64,000 bases of DNA, from positions 99,701 through 163,700 of the forward strand of contig RAYO01000001.1 of NCBI GenBank assembly GCA_003612335.1, in the 5' to 3' direction. Shown here one piece after another: positions 1 to 8,015 of the stretch (positions are counted from its first letter, which is position 1; the number at the start of each line of letters is the position of its first letter). This DNA is from a bacterium 1xD42-67 (lineage in GTDB: Bacteria; Bacillota; Clostridia; Oscillospirales; Oscillospiraceae). The notes beneath the pieces are model-generated. The model worked only from the letters and a program-made list of their open reading frames with translations. It ran no database searches and was not told where the DNA came from. Made by a program: the position numbers and the translations under genes.

Positions 1-527
1 AAGGTGTTGACCACCTTGCCGGCCCCCAAGCCGATCTTGGTGACCAGGGACTTGTTCTCCTGCTTGGCCAGGGTCTCGGAGACCTTCTGATCGGCGGTGA
101 ACCTGGGCGACTCCTGTTTAGCCTCCGCCCTGGGGGCGGGAGCGGGGGAGCCGTCCGCCGGGGAGACCTGCTCGCTGGTGACGGCGGAGACATAGATCTC
201 CGGCGTGATGTACTGAGCCATGGGGCCGGACTTGCCCACGGGCATGACGTTGACCGTGGGGATGCCCTTCTTGGGGTAGATGCCGCAGCGCAGCGTGCCG
301 CCGCAGTCGATGATGGCCAGTGCGATCTCCTCCTCGGGGCACTTGGTCTTGAAGCCGTTCACCGGGGTCAGGCCGGTGAGCTCCACGATCTTGGCCAGGC
401 ACTCCGGCTCGGCCCCGCCGCCGGTGATGTACATGACCTTGTTTTTCTCCGCGGTGGGGGCGATGGTCAGCGGACCGCCGAAGCCGCCGGGGCCCCGCTG
501 GATCCGGATGGAACGATAGTCAGCCAT
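1..527 (-). CDS. srlE: PTS sorbitol/glucitol transporter subunit IIBC (SrlE), C-terminus cut by window edge
   Basis: The first ~175 residues are present, starting at the ATG at 525-527 behind an AGGAGAG ribosome site; the reading frame runs off the left edge. The N-terminus matches SrlE closely: GGFGGPL near residue 14, the phosphocysteine region IDCGGTLRCGIYPKK, and GKSGPMAQYITPEIYV. The EIIB part receives phosphate and passes it to sorbitol during uptake at the membrane; the EIIC membrane part would lie mostly beyond the window. It is the last visible gene of the srl operon, 13 bases after srlA. The EIIA partner (srlB) is not in the window and may lie further downstream. Confidence 0.93.
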   Translation of the reverse strand, partial: MADYRSIRIQRGPGGFGGPLTIAPTAEKNKVMYITGGGAEPECLAKIVELTGLTPVNGFKTKCPEEEIALAIIDCGGTLRCGIYPKKGIPTVNVMPVGKSGPMAQYITPEIYVSAVTSEQVSPADGSPAPAPRAEAKQESPRFTADQKVSETLAKQENKSLVTKIGLGAGKVVNT

Positions 528-540
528 TTTTCTCTCCTCC

Positions 541-1092
541 TTACTTCCCGGTCCTGAACTCGCGGCTCAGGGTGACGCCCTGCTGCTTCTCTACCATCCT
601 GGTGGTGAACTCAGTGGTCCATCCGGAGATGAAGTTGGCTGCCAGGCCCACCAGGAGATACCGCACGGCCAGGGGGGTGGTATCCAGGCCCAGGGCGGTG
701 ATCCCGTTGGCGATGCCCAGCCAGATGAACAGCTCGGAGGCGTTGATGTGGGGGAACAGACCATTGTTGGTATGGCAGTGGTAGGTGACGGAGGCGTAGA
801 AACAGGGCTTGTAGAACTCAGGCATGAACTTGCCCATAGACAGGGCCATGGGGTTGCCCAGCATAAAGGCGCTGACAAAGGGGAGCACTGCGTACCGCAG
901 GACCGGGTTGCCGGTGCAGACGGTGGCCAGCTTTGTGACCGTCTTCTCTCCTGCGATGGCCATGATCGCGTTCATCAGCACCAGGAGCATGACGATGGTG
1001 GGGATGATGCCGGTGACCCAGCTCATGAACTGCTGTCCGCCCAAGGTGAACAGGTTCATGAAGCCAGCGGCTAGATCAACGATAAAGTCCAT
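541..1092 (-). CDS. srlA: PTS sorbitol/glucitol transporter subunit IIC (SrlA)
   Basis: This 183-residue integral membrane protein has the family's usual length. Recognisable stretches are the N-terminal FMNLFTLGGQQF, the segment FVSAFMLGNPMALSMGKFMPEFYKP, and NNGLFPHINASELFIWLGIA. It forms the EIIC2 half of the sorbitol permease and works with SrlE in the cytoplasmic membrane. The gene sits between srlM (18 bases upstream) and srlE in one minus-strand operon. The ATG at 1090-1092 is preceded by AAAGGCGG. Confidence 0.93.
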   Translation of the reverse strand: MDFIVDLAAGFMNLFTLGGQQFMSWVTGIIPTIVMLLVLMNAIMAIAGEKTVTKLATVCTGNPVLRYAVLPFVSAFMLGNPMALSMGKFMPEFYKPCFYASVTYHCHTNNGLFPHINASELFIWLGIANGITALGLDTTPLAVRYLLVGLAANFISGWTTEFTTRMVEKQQGVTLSREFRTGK

Positions 1093-1110
1093 AGAAATCC
1101 GCCTTTCGTG

Positions 1111-1548
1111 TCAGATCTTGACTGCGCCGGCCAGGGCCCGGCCCGCCCGCTGGAAGGGGGAGGGGGGCTCGGGGATGACCTCGCCGGCCATGGATTTGTT
1201 GTAAGTATCGCTGGCGTCCAAGACCGCCTTGCGCAGGTTCTTGCCGTATCTGGGCAGGTCGGCCTGGGTGAGCCCGCCCACATATCTCCCCTCGAAGCCG
1301 GGGAGGTCGGTCACCCGGGCAAAGCAGGTGACGCCCATCAGCTTTTTGCCCTCTTGGATGATCCCATCTCCGTCGATCAGGAACATCACGATGGCCCCGG
1401 CGTGGAAGCCGCCGGACTTCCGTCCGCAGGCCACTTTGCCCCGGCGGCGCAGTTTGATGAACTCCTTGGAGAAGTGCCGCATCTGGATGACGCTGAGGAC
1501 CCCTTGCAGCAGGAACATGGCCCCCAGCAGCAGAACGAATCGAAACAT
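1111..1548 (-). CDS. srlM: Glucitol operon activator GutM (SrlM)
   Basis: The 145-residue product begins with a single hydrophobic segment (MFRFVLLLGAMFLLQGVLS), followed by QMRHFSKEFIKLRRRGKVACGRKSGGF, the pattern of the GutM family. GutM proteins activate the glucitol operon together with the PTS-responsive regulator encoded upstream. The start at 1548 is chosen because AAAGGGAGGTCATATC lies directly before it; an in-frame upstream extension has no such site and is not conserved. Position inside the operon between regulator and srlA is the classical arrangement. The mechanism of GutM is not visible from sequence. Confidence 0.88.
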   Translation of the reverse strand: MFRFVLLLGAMFLLQGVLSVIQMRHFSKEFIKLRRRGKVACGRKSGGFHAGAIVMFLIDGDGIIQEGKKLMGVTCFARVTDLPGFEGRYVGGLTQADLPRYGKNLRKAVLDASDTYNKSMAGEVIPEPPSPFQRAGRALAGAVKI

Positions 1549-1631
1549 GATATGACCTCCCTTTGACAGGGCGCGGCGGCTCGCCGCGCCGGGATAGGAA
1601 CGATCGGACAGAGCGGGCGCGCCCTGCAGGG

Positions 1632-3539
1632 TCACGCCTGGCGGTACAGCGCCCGGAGCAAAGCCGGGAAGCTGTCTGCACGCGCGATCTCGTCCAGCAA
1701 TCGTTTGTCTTTGATGATGCTGATGATCTCCTCATAGACCCGGACCAGCAGGGCATCCTGTCCGGCGTCTCTGGGCAGGCCCATCAGGAAGATGGTGCGG
1801 ACCTCCCGCTCCCCCTGCCGCACTGGCCGGGGGCAGACGCCAACGGCCAGCACCAGCTTGTCTCCGGCGCACTGCACCGTGTGGGGGATGGCCACCTGAT
1901 CGTCGAAGACGGTGGAGCCGATCGCCTCCCTGGCCCGAAGACGGGAGAGGAACTTTGGGTCTGCCTGCCCCTGGGCGATCAGGGATGAAGCCATCCGCTC
2001 CAGAGCGCGGTCATAGGTATCCACATCGTCCAAGACGAAGAAGCGGCTCTCGTCCAGCAGGCCGACCATGACGAACCAGTTGTTGTCCAGCATGGGGACG
2101 TCTACCTGGTCCCAATACCTGGCCTTCTCGATCTTGTGGCGCAGCTCCTGTTCGTTGAAGACCTCCCGGATGTGGATCACAGGCCGTTCTGTCCTGCAGG
2201 GCAGCTCCACTGTGGTGAATATCAGGTCGAAGCCGTCCAGCAGCTCCGGGGCGACCTTTTCCCGAGACAGCAGGATCAGCTCTGAGGAGCTGTCCAGCAC
2301 CCGGCGCAGCTGGGCGGCTGCCAGCCGGGCGGTCACCCGGCCGGTCCCGCACACGACCGCCGCCCGGAAGGGCGCCCCGCCGCCTCCCTGCTCCTCCAGA
2401 AAGACGCTGAAATAGGAGGCAAGGTAGCTGTGCTCGTCTTCGGTGACCTCCAGGCCGCAGTCCTCCCGGACCACCCGGGCGGCGATGGAGGCCATCCGCC
2501 AGGCCAGCGGGTATTTCTCCCGCATCTCGGTCACGATGGGGCTCTTCAGCTGCACCCGGAAGCGCAGGCGGTTGAGCATGAACATCAGATGATAGAGGAA
2601 TTCCTCTCTCAGGTCTGGAGCGTGGATCCGCAGCTCCATCTCCAGCCGGATCTGCCGGAAGATCTTGTCCTGGAGCGGCCCCATGGCCGGGTCCAGCTGG
2701 ATGGAGCGCATCTCCTCCGCATCTGACGGGGTGCGCATCCCGATCACGGGAAGGAGGACGAACAGCTGCTCCTCCACGGGGATGTCGGTATGGAGGGAGT
2801 CGCCGATCCGCTCCATCAGGGCATGGACGGTCTCGAACTCCGGGCGGATGGTCAGGCGATAGAACGCGGGGGACAGCTCCCCGATGGGGTGGTCGGTGAG
2901 GGAGCGGTCCAGCATGACCGTGAGGGAGCGTTCGAATCGCTGCTGTGTGCTGTATCCGATGGGGCTGGCGGCGAAGGCCTCCCTCACCAGCTCGATGAGA
3001 TCCTCATCCAGCGGGCGGTCCCGGTAGAGCGAGTCGTAGCACCGTTCCAATATGTACTGCCGGATGTCCTGCTCCCGCCCTTGGAGGGTCAGTCCCTGGC
3101 TGGTCCTGCCCTGGATGGACAGGCCGTAAGGCTCGAGGGCGGCCCGCAGGCGCTTCAGATCGCTGACCAGGGTGCTGCGCCCCATGTTCATCTCATAGGC
3201 CAGCTCATCGGTGAGCACAGGGGCCTGGGACCGGGCCAGCCGGCCGAACACATAGTCCATCCGTCCGCCGAGAGAGTTGAATCCGCTCTCCTCTGCCAGG
3301 AGCCTTGCCCGGACAGCCTGGAACCTGGCCGCATCGAAGACGTGCAGGACGTATCTGCCCTGATCGTTTCGGATGGTGGCACAGTCCCTCAGCTCCGCTT
3401 CCAGCTGCTTCACATCGTTCGAGACCGTCCGCTCGCTCACCTGGAGCTTTTTCGCCAGGGCGCTGGAGGAGATCGCCGGCGTTCGGCACAGAGCCAGCAG
3501 GATATACGCCGATCGGTTGTCACCAAAGGTGTTGTCCAC
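1632..3539 (-). CDS. PRD-containing transcriptional regulator with PTS EIIB-like and EIIA domains (MtlR/GutR type)
   Basis: This 635-residue multidomain regulator starts at a GTG with an AGAGGGGG site. Order of domains by eye: N-terminal HTH (about 1-60), a second HTH of the Mga/BglG-like type (about 80-160), two PRD domains (about 190-400), an EIIB-like segment with VVCGTG (about 410-490), and a C-terminal EIIA(Fru/Mtl)-type domain containing the phosphorylatable histidine in DDQVAIPHT. Such proteins sense sugar availability through PTS phosphorylation and switch a PTS operon. Its place between srlD and srlM makes the sorbitol operon its likely target. A DNA-binding activator role is more likely than antitermination, since no CAT RNA-binding domain is present. 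Confidence 0.88.
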   Translation of the reverse strand: MDNTFGDNRSAYILLALCRTPAISSSALAKKLQVSERTVSNDVKQLEAELRDCATIRNDQGRYVLHVFDAARFQAVRARLLAEESGFNSLGGRMDYVFGRLARSQAPVLTDELAYEMNMGRSTLVSDLKRLRAALEPYGLSIQGRTSQGLTLQGREQDIRQYILERCYDSLYRDRPLDEDLIELVREAFAASPIGYSTQQRFERSLTVMLDRSLTDHPIGELSPAFYRLTIRPEFETVHALMERIGDSLHTDIPVEEQLFVLLPVIGMRTPSDAEEMRSIQLDPAMGPLQDKIFRQIRLEMELRIHAPDLREEFLYHLMFMLNRLRFRVQLKSPIVTEMREKYPLAWRMASIAARVVREDCGLEVTEDEHSYLASYFSVFLEEQGGGGAPFRAAVVCGTGRVTARLAAAQLRRVLDSSSELILLSREKVAPELLDGFDLIFTTVELPCRTERPVIHIREVFNEQELRHKIEKARYWDQVDVPMLDNNWFVMVGLLDESRFFVLDDVDTYDRALERMASSLIAQGQADPKFLSRLRAREAIGSTVFDDQVAIPHTVQCAGDKLVLAVGVCPRPVRQGEREVRTIFLMGLPRDAGQDALLVRVYEEIISIIKDKRLLDEIARADSFPALLRALYRQA

Positions 3540-3610
3540 AGCGGTCCCCCTCTTTCCTGCGTTGTTGTCCTCTCCCTGCCTCCGGCGGAGAGAGGAGGAT
3601 CACGGGCCTG

Positions 3611-4411
3611 TTACCCTCTGGACTTGCCGCCCGAGATGTTCAGTGTGGTGCCGGCGATGTAGCTGGCCCGGTCGGAGACCAGGAACGCGACCAGATCGCC
3701 CACTTCGTCCAGCTTGCCGTCCCGGCCCAGGGGGATCACTTTGCTGTAGTCGGTGGAGAGCTCCTCCGGCTTGCAGCCCCGAGTGTAGGCCAGCGCGTCG
3801 TTGTAGGCCGGGGAGCGCAGGCCGGTGGCCTCCATGATGCCGGGAGCACAGGCCACCACCCGGATGTTGTGTTTGCCCAGCTCCTTGGCCCAGGAGCGGG
3901 TGAAGCTGTCCACCGCCCCCTTGGTGGCGGAGTAGGCGCTCTGGCCCTGGGAGCCCTCCTTGCCCGACTCGGAGGACATGTTCACGATCACGCCGCCCCC
4001 CTGCTCCAGCATCTGCCGGGCACAGGCCTGGGCACAAAGGAAAACGCCCTTTACGTTGATGTCGAACATCTTGCCGAAGGAAGCCTCATCGAGCTCGTAC
4101 TCGGGCCGCTCGCCGGCGGCGTCCACCAGCAGCCGGGGCATGTTGATTCCGGCGTTGTTCACCAGAGCGTCGATCCTGCCGTACTTGGCCACCACGGCGT
4201 CCGCCATAGCCCGGACGCTGTCGGGACTGGTCACGTCGCACTTGACGCAGTAAGCGCCGTCCAGCTCGCTGCCGGTCTCCACCGTCATGTCGGCCACCAC
4301 AGCCTGGGCTCCCGCCGCCGCCAGGGCCTGCACCACATGCTTGCCGATCCCAGAGGCGCCTCCCGTGACGATGATCACATGGCCCTCCAGACCCAGCCAA
4401 CCTTTTTCCAT
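3611..4411 (-). CDS. srlD: SDR-family dehydrogenase, probable sorbitol-6-phosphate 2-dehydrogenase
   Basis: A 266-residue short-chain dehydrogenase. It has the Rossmann glycine motif TGGASGIG near residue 16, NNAG, catalytic Ser (NMSSESG), YSATK containing Tyr and Lys, and a C-terminal ISGGKSRG. In this operon it most likely oxidises sorbitol 6-phosphate, delivered by SrlAE, to fructose 6-phosphate with NAD+. The start at 4411 follows AAAAAGGAGGAGATCGTT, a very strong ribosome site; 13 additional codons upstream are open but lack one. It is the first gene of the operon. Other SDR sugar or polyol dehydrogenases cannot be excluded on sequence alone. Confidence 0.85.
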   Translation of the reverse strand: MEKGWLGLEGHVIIVTGGASGIGKHVVQALAAAGAQAVVADMTVETGSELDGAYCVKCDVTSPDSVRAMADAVVAKYGRIDALVNNAGINMPRLLVDAAGERPEYELDEASFGKMFDINVKGVFLCAQACARQMLEQGGGVIVNMSSESGKEGSQGQSAYSATKGAVDSFTRSWAKELGKHNIRVVACAPGIMEATGLRSPAYNDALAYTRGCKPEELSTDYSKVIPLGRDGKLDEVGDLVAFLVSDRASYIAGTTLNISGGKSRG

Positions 4412-4528
4412 AACGATCTCCTCCTTTTTCTGCTTTGAATCGCCGTTCAAAGCTGCCTATAGGCCTATTGTAGGAAAAAAGAGGTTTGGCGTTAATACGG
4501 ACTTTTTCCAGGCTGCGGAAAAGTATTA

Positions 4529-4565
4529 GGCCAGCTTTTTTCCGAAGGCCAGAAAAAAGCTGGCC
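4529..4565. promoter_or_regulatory. 14-bp perfect inverted repeat upstream of srlD
   Basis: The arms 4529-4542 and 4552-4565 are exact reverse complements (GGCCAGCTTTTTTC and its complement) around a 9-base loop. The repeat lies about 120 bases upstream of the srlD start in a 364-base intergenic region shared with the divergent ROK gene. It may be a binding site for the PRD regulator or a structured leader; no U-run follows it in either direction, so it is not a plain terminator. The assignment as regulatory is inference. Confidence 0.45.
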
Positions 4566-4629
4566 GATGTGTCGGTGCTGCACAATATTGAAGGGCTGAT
4601 CTTGTGCAAAACAGATACAGTTTTAATTA

Positions 4630-4645
4630 AATAAAATATTTTATT
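4630..4645. promoter_or_regulatory. 16-bp perfect AT palindrome (candidate operator)
   Basis: AATAAAATATTTTATT reads the same on both strands. It lies in the AT-rich centre of the srlD/ROK intergenic region, about 70 bases upstream of the ROK gene's predicted -35. ROK repressors bind AT-rich palindromes, so autoregulation is plausible but unproven. Confidence 0.4.
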
Positions 4646-4713
4646 AAAGCGATTATGATTATAGGAGGACCCTGCCGATTTGTCAAGGATACATTCCTCA
4701 CAAAAAGATCGGA

Positions 4714-4742
4714 TTGATTTTTGTCAGATCGCCTGATATACT
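4714..4742 (+). promoter_or_regulatory. Sigma-A-type promoter for the ROK gene
   Basis: TTGATT (4714-4719) and TATACT (4737-4742) are separated by 17 bases. The -10 box is 33 bases upstream of the ROK start codon. Confidence 0.65.
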
Positions 4743-4775
4743 TTGATAAAACATTTTTGTAAAGCGGGTGTGGAA

Positions 4776-5828
4776 ATGGCACAGACCATCCAGGAGCGCA
4801 TCTTTCGGCTGATGCTGGGCGGACGGGCTATGACCCGGCAGGACATCGCGGACAGGCTGTCCTTGAGCATGCCTACGGTCCTCCAGAACGTGACCCAGCT
4901 CATGGGAGCAGGTATTTTGGAGGAATGCGGCGCGACGCGGTCCAGCGGAGGCCGAAAGGCGAAGATGCTCCGCCTTTGCCCGGAGGCAGGCTGTGTCCTG
5001 GGGATCGACATCGGGATCCGTCAGGTGGGATTCGTGACGGCCGACCTGCTGGGAGATCTTCGGCAGTCCGGCTCTGTGGAGCTTCCGTTCCGGGACACGC
5101 CGGATTGGTATGCCCGGTTCCAGTGTGCCTTGCTGGAGCACCTTGACCGATCCCAGACCGATCCCAGCCAGATCCTGGGGGCGGGGATATCCTTCCCCGG
5201 CATCATCGACAGCCGGAGGGATCAGGTCGTCCGCTCTCATATCCTTGGGGTGGAGCACATGGGACTGGAACGGTTCCAAAAAGTCCTCCCGTTCCCCGTC
5301 GTCGTCCACAATGACGCCAACTGTGCCTGTTTTGCCGAACGGAGGGAGAGACAGGGCAGCTATATCTATCTCTCCCTCAACGGATCCATCGGGGGAGGGG
5401 TCATGCTGGAGGACAGGCTCTGGATGGGGGACACCTTCCAGGCCGGTGAGCTGGGGCACATGGTCCTGATCCCCGGAGGACGGCGCTGCTATTGCGGGAA
5501 ACAGGGCTGCGCGGACGCCTATCTGTCTCCCCAGGCCCTGGAACGGGACGGCGAGGAGGTCTATTTGGACCATCTCGCCCTGTTCGTATCCGATCTTCGG
5601 ATGCTGCTGGATATAGACTTGGTGATCGGCGGGCAGGTCGGGAGCAAGATCGGGCCGCAGTTGGATGCTTTGCGGGAAAAAACGGCTCGATACGATCGAT
5701 TTACACGGGACATCGACTATATCCTCCCCTGCAGCCAGCAGGAGCACGCCTGCGCCTTAGGGGCCGCCAGATTTGGGCTGGAAGCGTTTGGGAGCCGGCT
5801 TCTGCTCAGATCAGAAAAAACAGATTGA
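4776..5828 (+). CDS. ROK-family transcriptional regulator (NagC/XylR type)
   Basis: The 350-residue product has an N-terminal winged-helix segment (MTRQDIADRLSLSMPTVLQNV) and a C-terminal ROK sugar-kinase fold. The ATP-binding motif is LGIDIGI, and the family zinc signature is visible as GHMVLIPGGRRCYCGKQGC. ROK repressors of this layout bind operators near sugar genes and release on binding a sugar. It is divergent from the sorbitol operon, so it may control it, itself, or the following gene. The ATG at 4776 is preferred over a TTG at 4743 because the HTH begins directly after it, although the ribosome site is weak. The effector sugar is unknown. Confidence 0.85.
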   Translation: MAQTIQERIFRLMLGGRAMTRQDIADRLSLSMPTVLQNVTQLMGAGILEECGATRSSGGRKAKMLRLCPEAGCVLGIDIGIRQVGFVTADLLGDLRQSGSVELPFRDTPDWYARFQCALLEHLDRSQTDPSQILGAGISFPGIIDSRRDQVVRSHILGVEHMGLERFQKVLPFPVVVHNDANCACFAERRERQGSYIYLSLNGSIGGGVMLEDRLWMGDTFQAGELGHMVLIPGGRRCYCGKQGCADAYLSPQALERDGEEVYLDHLALFVSDLRMLLDIDLVIGGQVGSKIGPQLDALREKTARYDRFTRDIDYILPCSQQEHACALGAARFGLEAFGSRLLLRSEKTD

Positions 5829-5853
5829 CTTTTTACGTCCCATATGCTATCGT
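5825..5853 (+). promoter_or_regulatory. Possible promoter upstream of the NimA-like gene
   Basis: TTGACT (5825-5830), overlapping the ROK stop codon, and TATCGT (5848-5853) are spaced by 17 bases. The -10 box is poor, so confidence is moderate. Confidence 0.4.
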
Positions 5854-5883
5854 TAGTTGAGTAAGATATCAGCCGCCGGGCAG

Positions 5884-5940
5884 CGTCTGTTTCCATTCCG
5901 TTAGGCCATAGAAGGGATGGAGAGCAGGCGTTTATTTTTT
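5884..5940 (+). terminator. Bipartite hairpin with U-tract between ROK and NimA-like genes
   Basis: Outer arms 5884-5889/5925-5930 and inner arms 5893-5899/5914-5920 pair with two G-U wobbles, and TTTATTTTTT follows at 5931-5940. It looks like an intrinsic terminator for the ROK transcript. It ends only 22 bases before the next start codon, so it could also act as an attenuator for that gene. Confidence 0.55.
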
Positions 5941-5962
5941 GGATGGATCGGGGGACAAGATC

Positions 5963-6466
5963 ATGTTTCGTGAGATGCGCCGTAAAAAGCAATCACTTGC
6001 TCTGGAAGAGAGCGCCGCAGTGCTGATGCGTGGGACATCGGGCGTGCTGGCTGTGCTGGGGGATGACGGCTATCCGTATGCGGTCCCGATCAGCTATGTC
6101 TATGATGGCACGCATATCTATTTCCACTGTGCGAAGGCTGGGCATAAGCTGGATGCGATCCGGCGGGACGCTCGCGCGTCATTTTGCGTCATCGACAAGG
6201 ATGAGGTGGTCCCGGAAGAATATACGTCTTATTTCAGGAGCGTGATCGCGTTCGGGACCGTCCGTATCATCGAGGACGAAGGGGAAAAGCGGGATGCCAT
6301 GGAAAAACTGGCTCTGAAATATGCGCCCGACGATACCGCTGAACACCGCAGGGTGGCCATCGACCAGGAATGGGGGCCGCTTTGTATGCTGGAGATGACG
6401 ATAGAGCACCTGACTGGCAAGGAAGCCATCGAACTGGTACAGGCAAAGGATGTGCCTGGGAAATAG
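5963..6466 (+). CDS. Pyridoxamine 5'-phosphate oxidase-fold flavoprotein, NimA-like
   Basis: The 167-residue product begins MFREMRRKKQSL, typical of the NimA/flavin-nucleotide-binding split-barrel proteins. It continues with GVLAVLGDDGYPYAVPISYVY, IYFHCAKAGHKLDAI and SYFRSVIAFGTVRII, all family hallmarks. Members bind FMN or a related flavin in the cytoplasm; some reduce nitroimidazoles, but most are uncharacterised, so drug resistance should not be assumed. The start at 5963 is chosen over an earlier in-frame ATG at 5939 because the conserved fold begins here. The gene stands alone between two plus-strand units. Confidence 0.8.
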   Translation: MFREMRRKKQSLALEESAAVLMRGTSGVLAVLGDDGYPYAVPISYVYDGTHIYFHCAKAGHKLDAIRRDARASFCVIDKDEVVPEEYTSYFRSVIAFGTVRIIEDEGEKRDAMEKLALKYAPDDTAEHRRVAIDQEWGPLCMLEMTIEHLTGKEAIELVQAKDVPGK

Positions 6467-6583
6467 ATCTGGGATCCGCTGGAGGATCCAGGCGAGGCAG
6501 GTCAGTGCAGCGGCATTGGCCTGCCTCAGCATATCGGGGGCGGGACGCCTGCCGGGAGCTGAGGACTTTCTGTCTGCGGCTGG

Positions 6584-6612
6584 TTGTGCGGATGGGGATC
6601 TAGATGTATAAT
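6584..6612 (+). promoter_or_regulatory. Sigma-A-type promoter for the Imm17-like/MoxR/VWA operon
   Basis: TTGTGC (6584-6589) and a perfect TATAAT (6607-6612) are spaced by 17 bases, 57 bases upstream of the first gene's start codon. Confidence 0.65.
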
Positions 6613-6669
6613 AGGACAGATCCATGCGGTCGATGCGCGCTTCGTCAGACAGGGATAGGGGGACCAGAG

Positions 6670-6900
6670 ATGGACAGCGAAAGGATCATGGCATTCGTAC
6701 AGGAGCATCGGGAGCTCCTTTCGATGGCAGCCGGCGCAGCGATCGCCGCAGGGGCGGCGCTGGACTGGGACTGGCTGTGCGGCCCCGCCGGCGCGCCCCG
6801 GTCCCACCGCTATGGCAGGGGCGCCCGCCGGGCGATCTTCTTCCTGGGGGGCGTGGTGCTGATGGTCGTGAGCGTCTGGAGCCTGGCGCTGGCCGGATAG
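6670..6900 (+). CDS. Small two-helix membrane protein, Imm17-like
   Basis: The 76-residue protein has two hydrophobic helices (about residues 14-28 and 51-72). They flank a short loop with WDWLCGP and a GRGARRAIFFLGG segment. The W-D-W and G-R-x-G-A-R pattern resembles the small Imm17 membrane family found in toxin-immunity loci; this is a by-eye match. The ATG follows AGGGGGACCAGAG. It is the first gene of a three-gene unit with a MoxR ATPase and a VWA protein, 56 bases upstream of the ATPase. No toxin gene is visible nearby, so an immunity role is not supported by context. Confidence 0.6.
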   Translation: MDSERIMAFVQEHRELLSMAAGAAIAAGAALDWDWLCGPAGAPRSHRYGRGARRAIFFLGGVVLMVVSVWSLALAG

Positions 6901-6956
6901 CTGCGGCCGGCGCGGACAGGACTGGTTGGAATCGCTTCGAAAGGGGGATACGTTTT

Positions 6957-8015
6957 ATGGATCTCACAGTGACCGTCGATCACAAGCAGCTATTAGACGT
7001 CCTGCTGAACGTGGGACTCATCCGGCCGGTGTTCATCTGGGGGGCGCCGGGGATCGGAAAATCCGCCATCGTCCAGGAGTTCGCCGACGCGCTGGGCCTG
7101 GAGTGCGTCTCCCTCCTGGGCAGCCAGCTGGCCCCGGAGGACATCATCGGGGTGCCCCAGATCCGGGACGGCTTCAGCCAATTCTGCCCGCCCCGGACCA
7201 TCGCCCGGGAGGAGCCCTATGTCCTGTTCCTGGACGAGCTGAACGCCTGCTCCTCCGAGGTGCAGAAGGCCTTCTATTCCCTCATCCACGAGCGGAGGAT
7301 CGGGGAGTACCATCTGCCCCAGGGCTCCATCGTGGTGGGGGCGGGCAACCGGGCCCAGGACAACGCGATCACCCGGTCCATGTCCTCCGCCCTGATAAAT
7401 CGGATGTTCCATGTGGAGCTCACCGCCAGCCCCCGGCTGTGGCTGGAGTGGGCGGCCCAGAACGGGATCCACCCCTATATCTACGACTATATCTCCAGCC
7501 GCCCCGATCACCTGTGGGCCAAGCCCCCCAAGAGCGAGGAACCCTTCTCCACCCCGCGGTCCTGGCACATGCTCAGCGACGCCATCCGCAGCTACGGGCC
7601 GGATATCGGAGAGGACGCCCTGCGTATCCTGGCGGCGGGATCCCTCAGCCCCCGGCACGCCACCCAATTCATAGCCTACATCCGCCAGGTGCGCAGCCAG
7701 TACGCCCTGGACAAGATCCTCTCCGGAGAGCAGCCCTGGCCCGGCAAGCCGGAGGAGCGGGACGTGCTCTACTTCCTGGCCCAGTCCCTCCGGGCCCGGC
7801 TGGTGAAGGAGCTGCCCCCGGAGCGGAGCAAGCTGAGCCATGACAGCCGCGCCCTGGTCCTCCAGGCCAAGGACCGCATCACTGAGCTGGCTGACCTCAG
7901 CCTGGAGATCGCCCGGATGGCGGTGTCCCCGGAGGACGGCAAAGAGCTGCCCGACTGGTTCGTGGTGGAGCTGTTCCGGGACCTGCCCCGTCTGGCCGAC
8001 AAGCGGAACGGATGA
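6957..8015 (+). CDS. MoxR-type AAA+ ATPase
   Basis: The 352-residue product carries a Walker A motif (GAPGIGKS, residues 29-36), Walker B (VLFLDELNA) and a sensor-1-like GAGNRAQD. MoxR ATPases act as chaperones or remodelling motors for a partner carrying a VWA domain and metal-binding sites. That partner is encoded directly downstream: the stop codon overlaps the next ATG (ATGA at 8012-8015), giving translational coupling. The start at 6957 has an AAGGGGG site; longer upstream frames overlap the preceding gene and are not AAA+ sequence. The substrate is unknown. Confidence 0.88.
   Translation: MDLTVTVDHKQLLDVLLNVGLIRPVFIWGAPGIGKSAIVQEFADALGLECVSLLGSQLAPEDIIGVPQIRDGFSQFCPPRTIAREEPYVLFLDELNACSSEVQKAFYSLIHERRIGEYHLPQGSIVVGAGNRAQDNAITRSMSSALINRMFHVELTASPRLWLEWAAQNGIHPYIYDYISSRPDHLWAKPPKSEEPFSTPRSWHMLSDAIRSYGPDIGEDALRILAAGSLSPRHATQFIAYIRQVRSQYALDKILSGEQPWPGKPEERDVLYFLAQSLRARLVKELPPERSKLSHDSRALVLQAKDRITELADLSLEIARMAVSPEDGKELPDWFVVELFRDLPRLADKRNG

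Noticed and set aside
4743..4775. Upstream TTG start for the ROK gene
   Set aside because: It begins inside the region just after the predicted -10 box and adds residues not part of the HTH domain; the ATG at 4776 is simpler.
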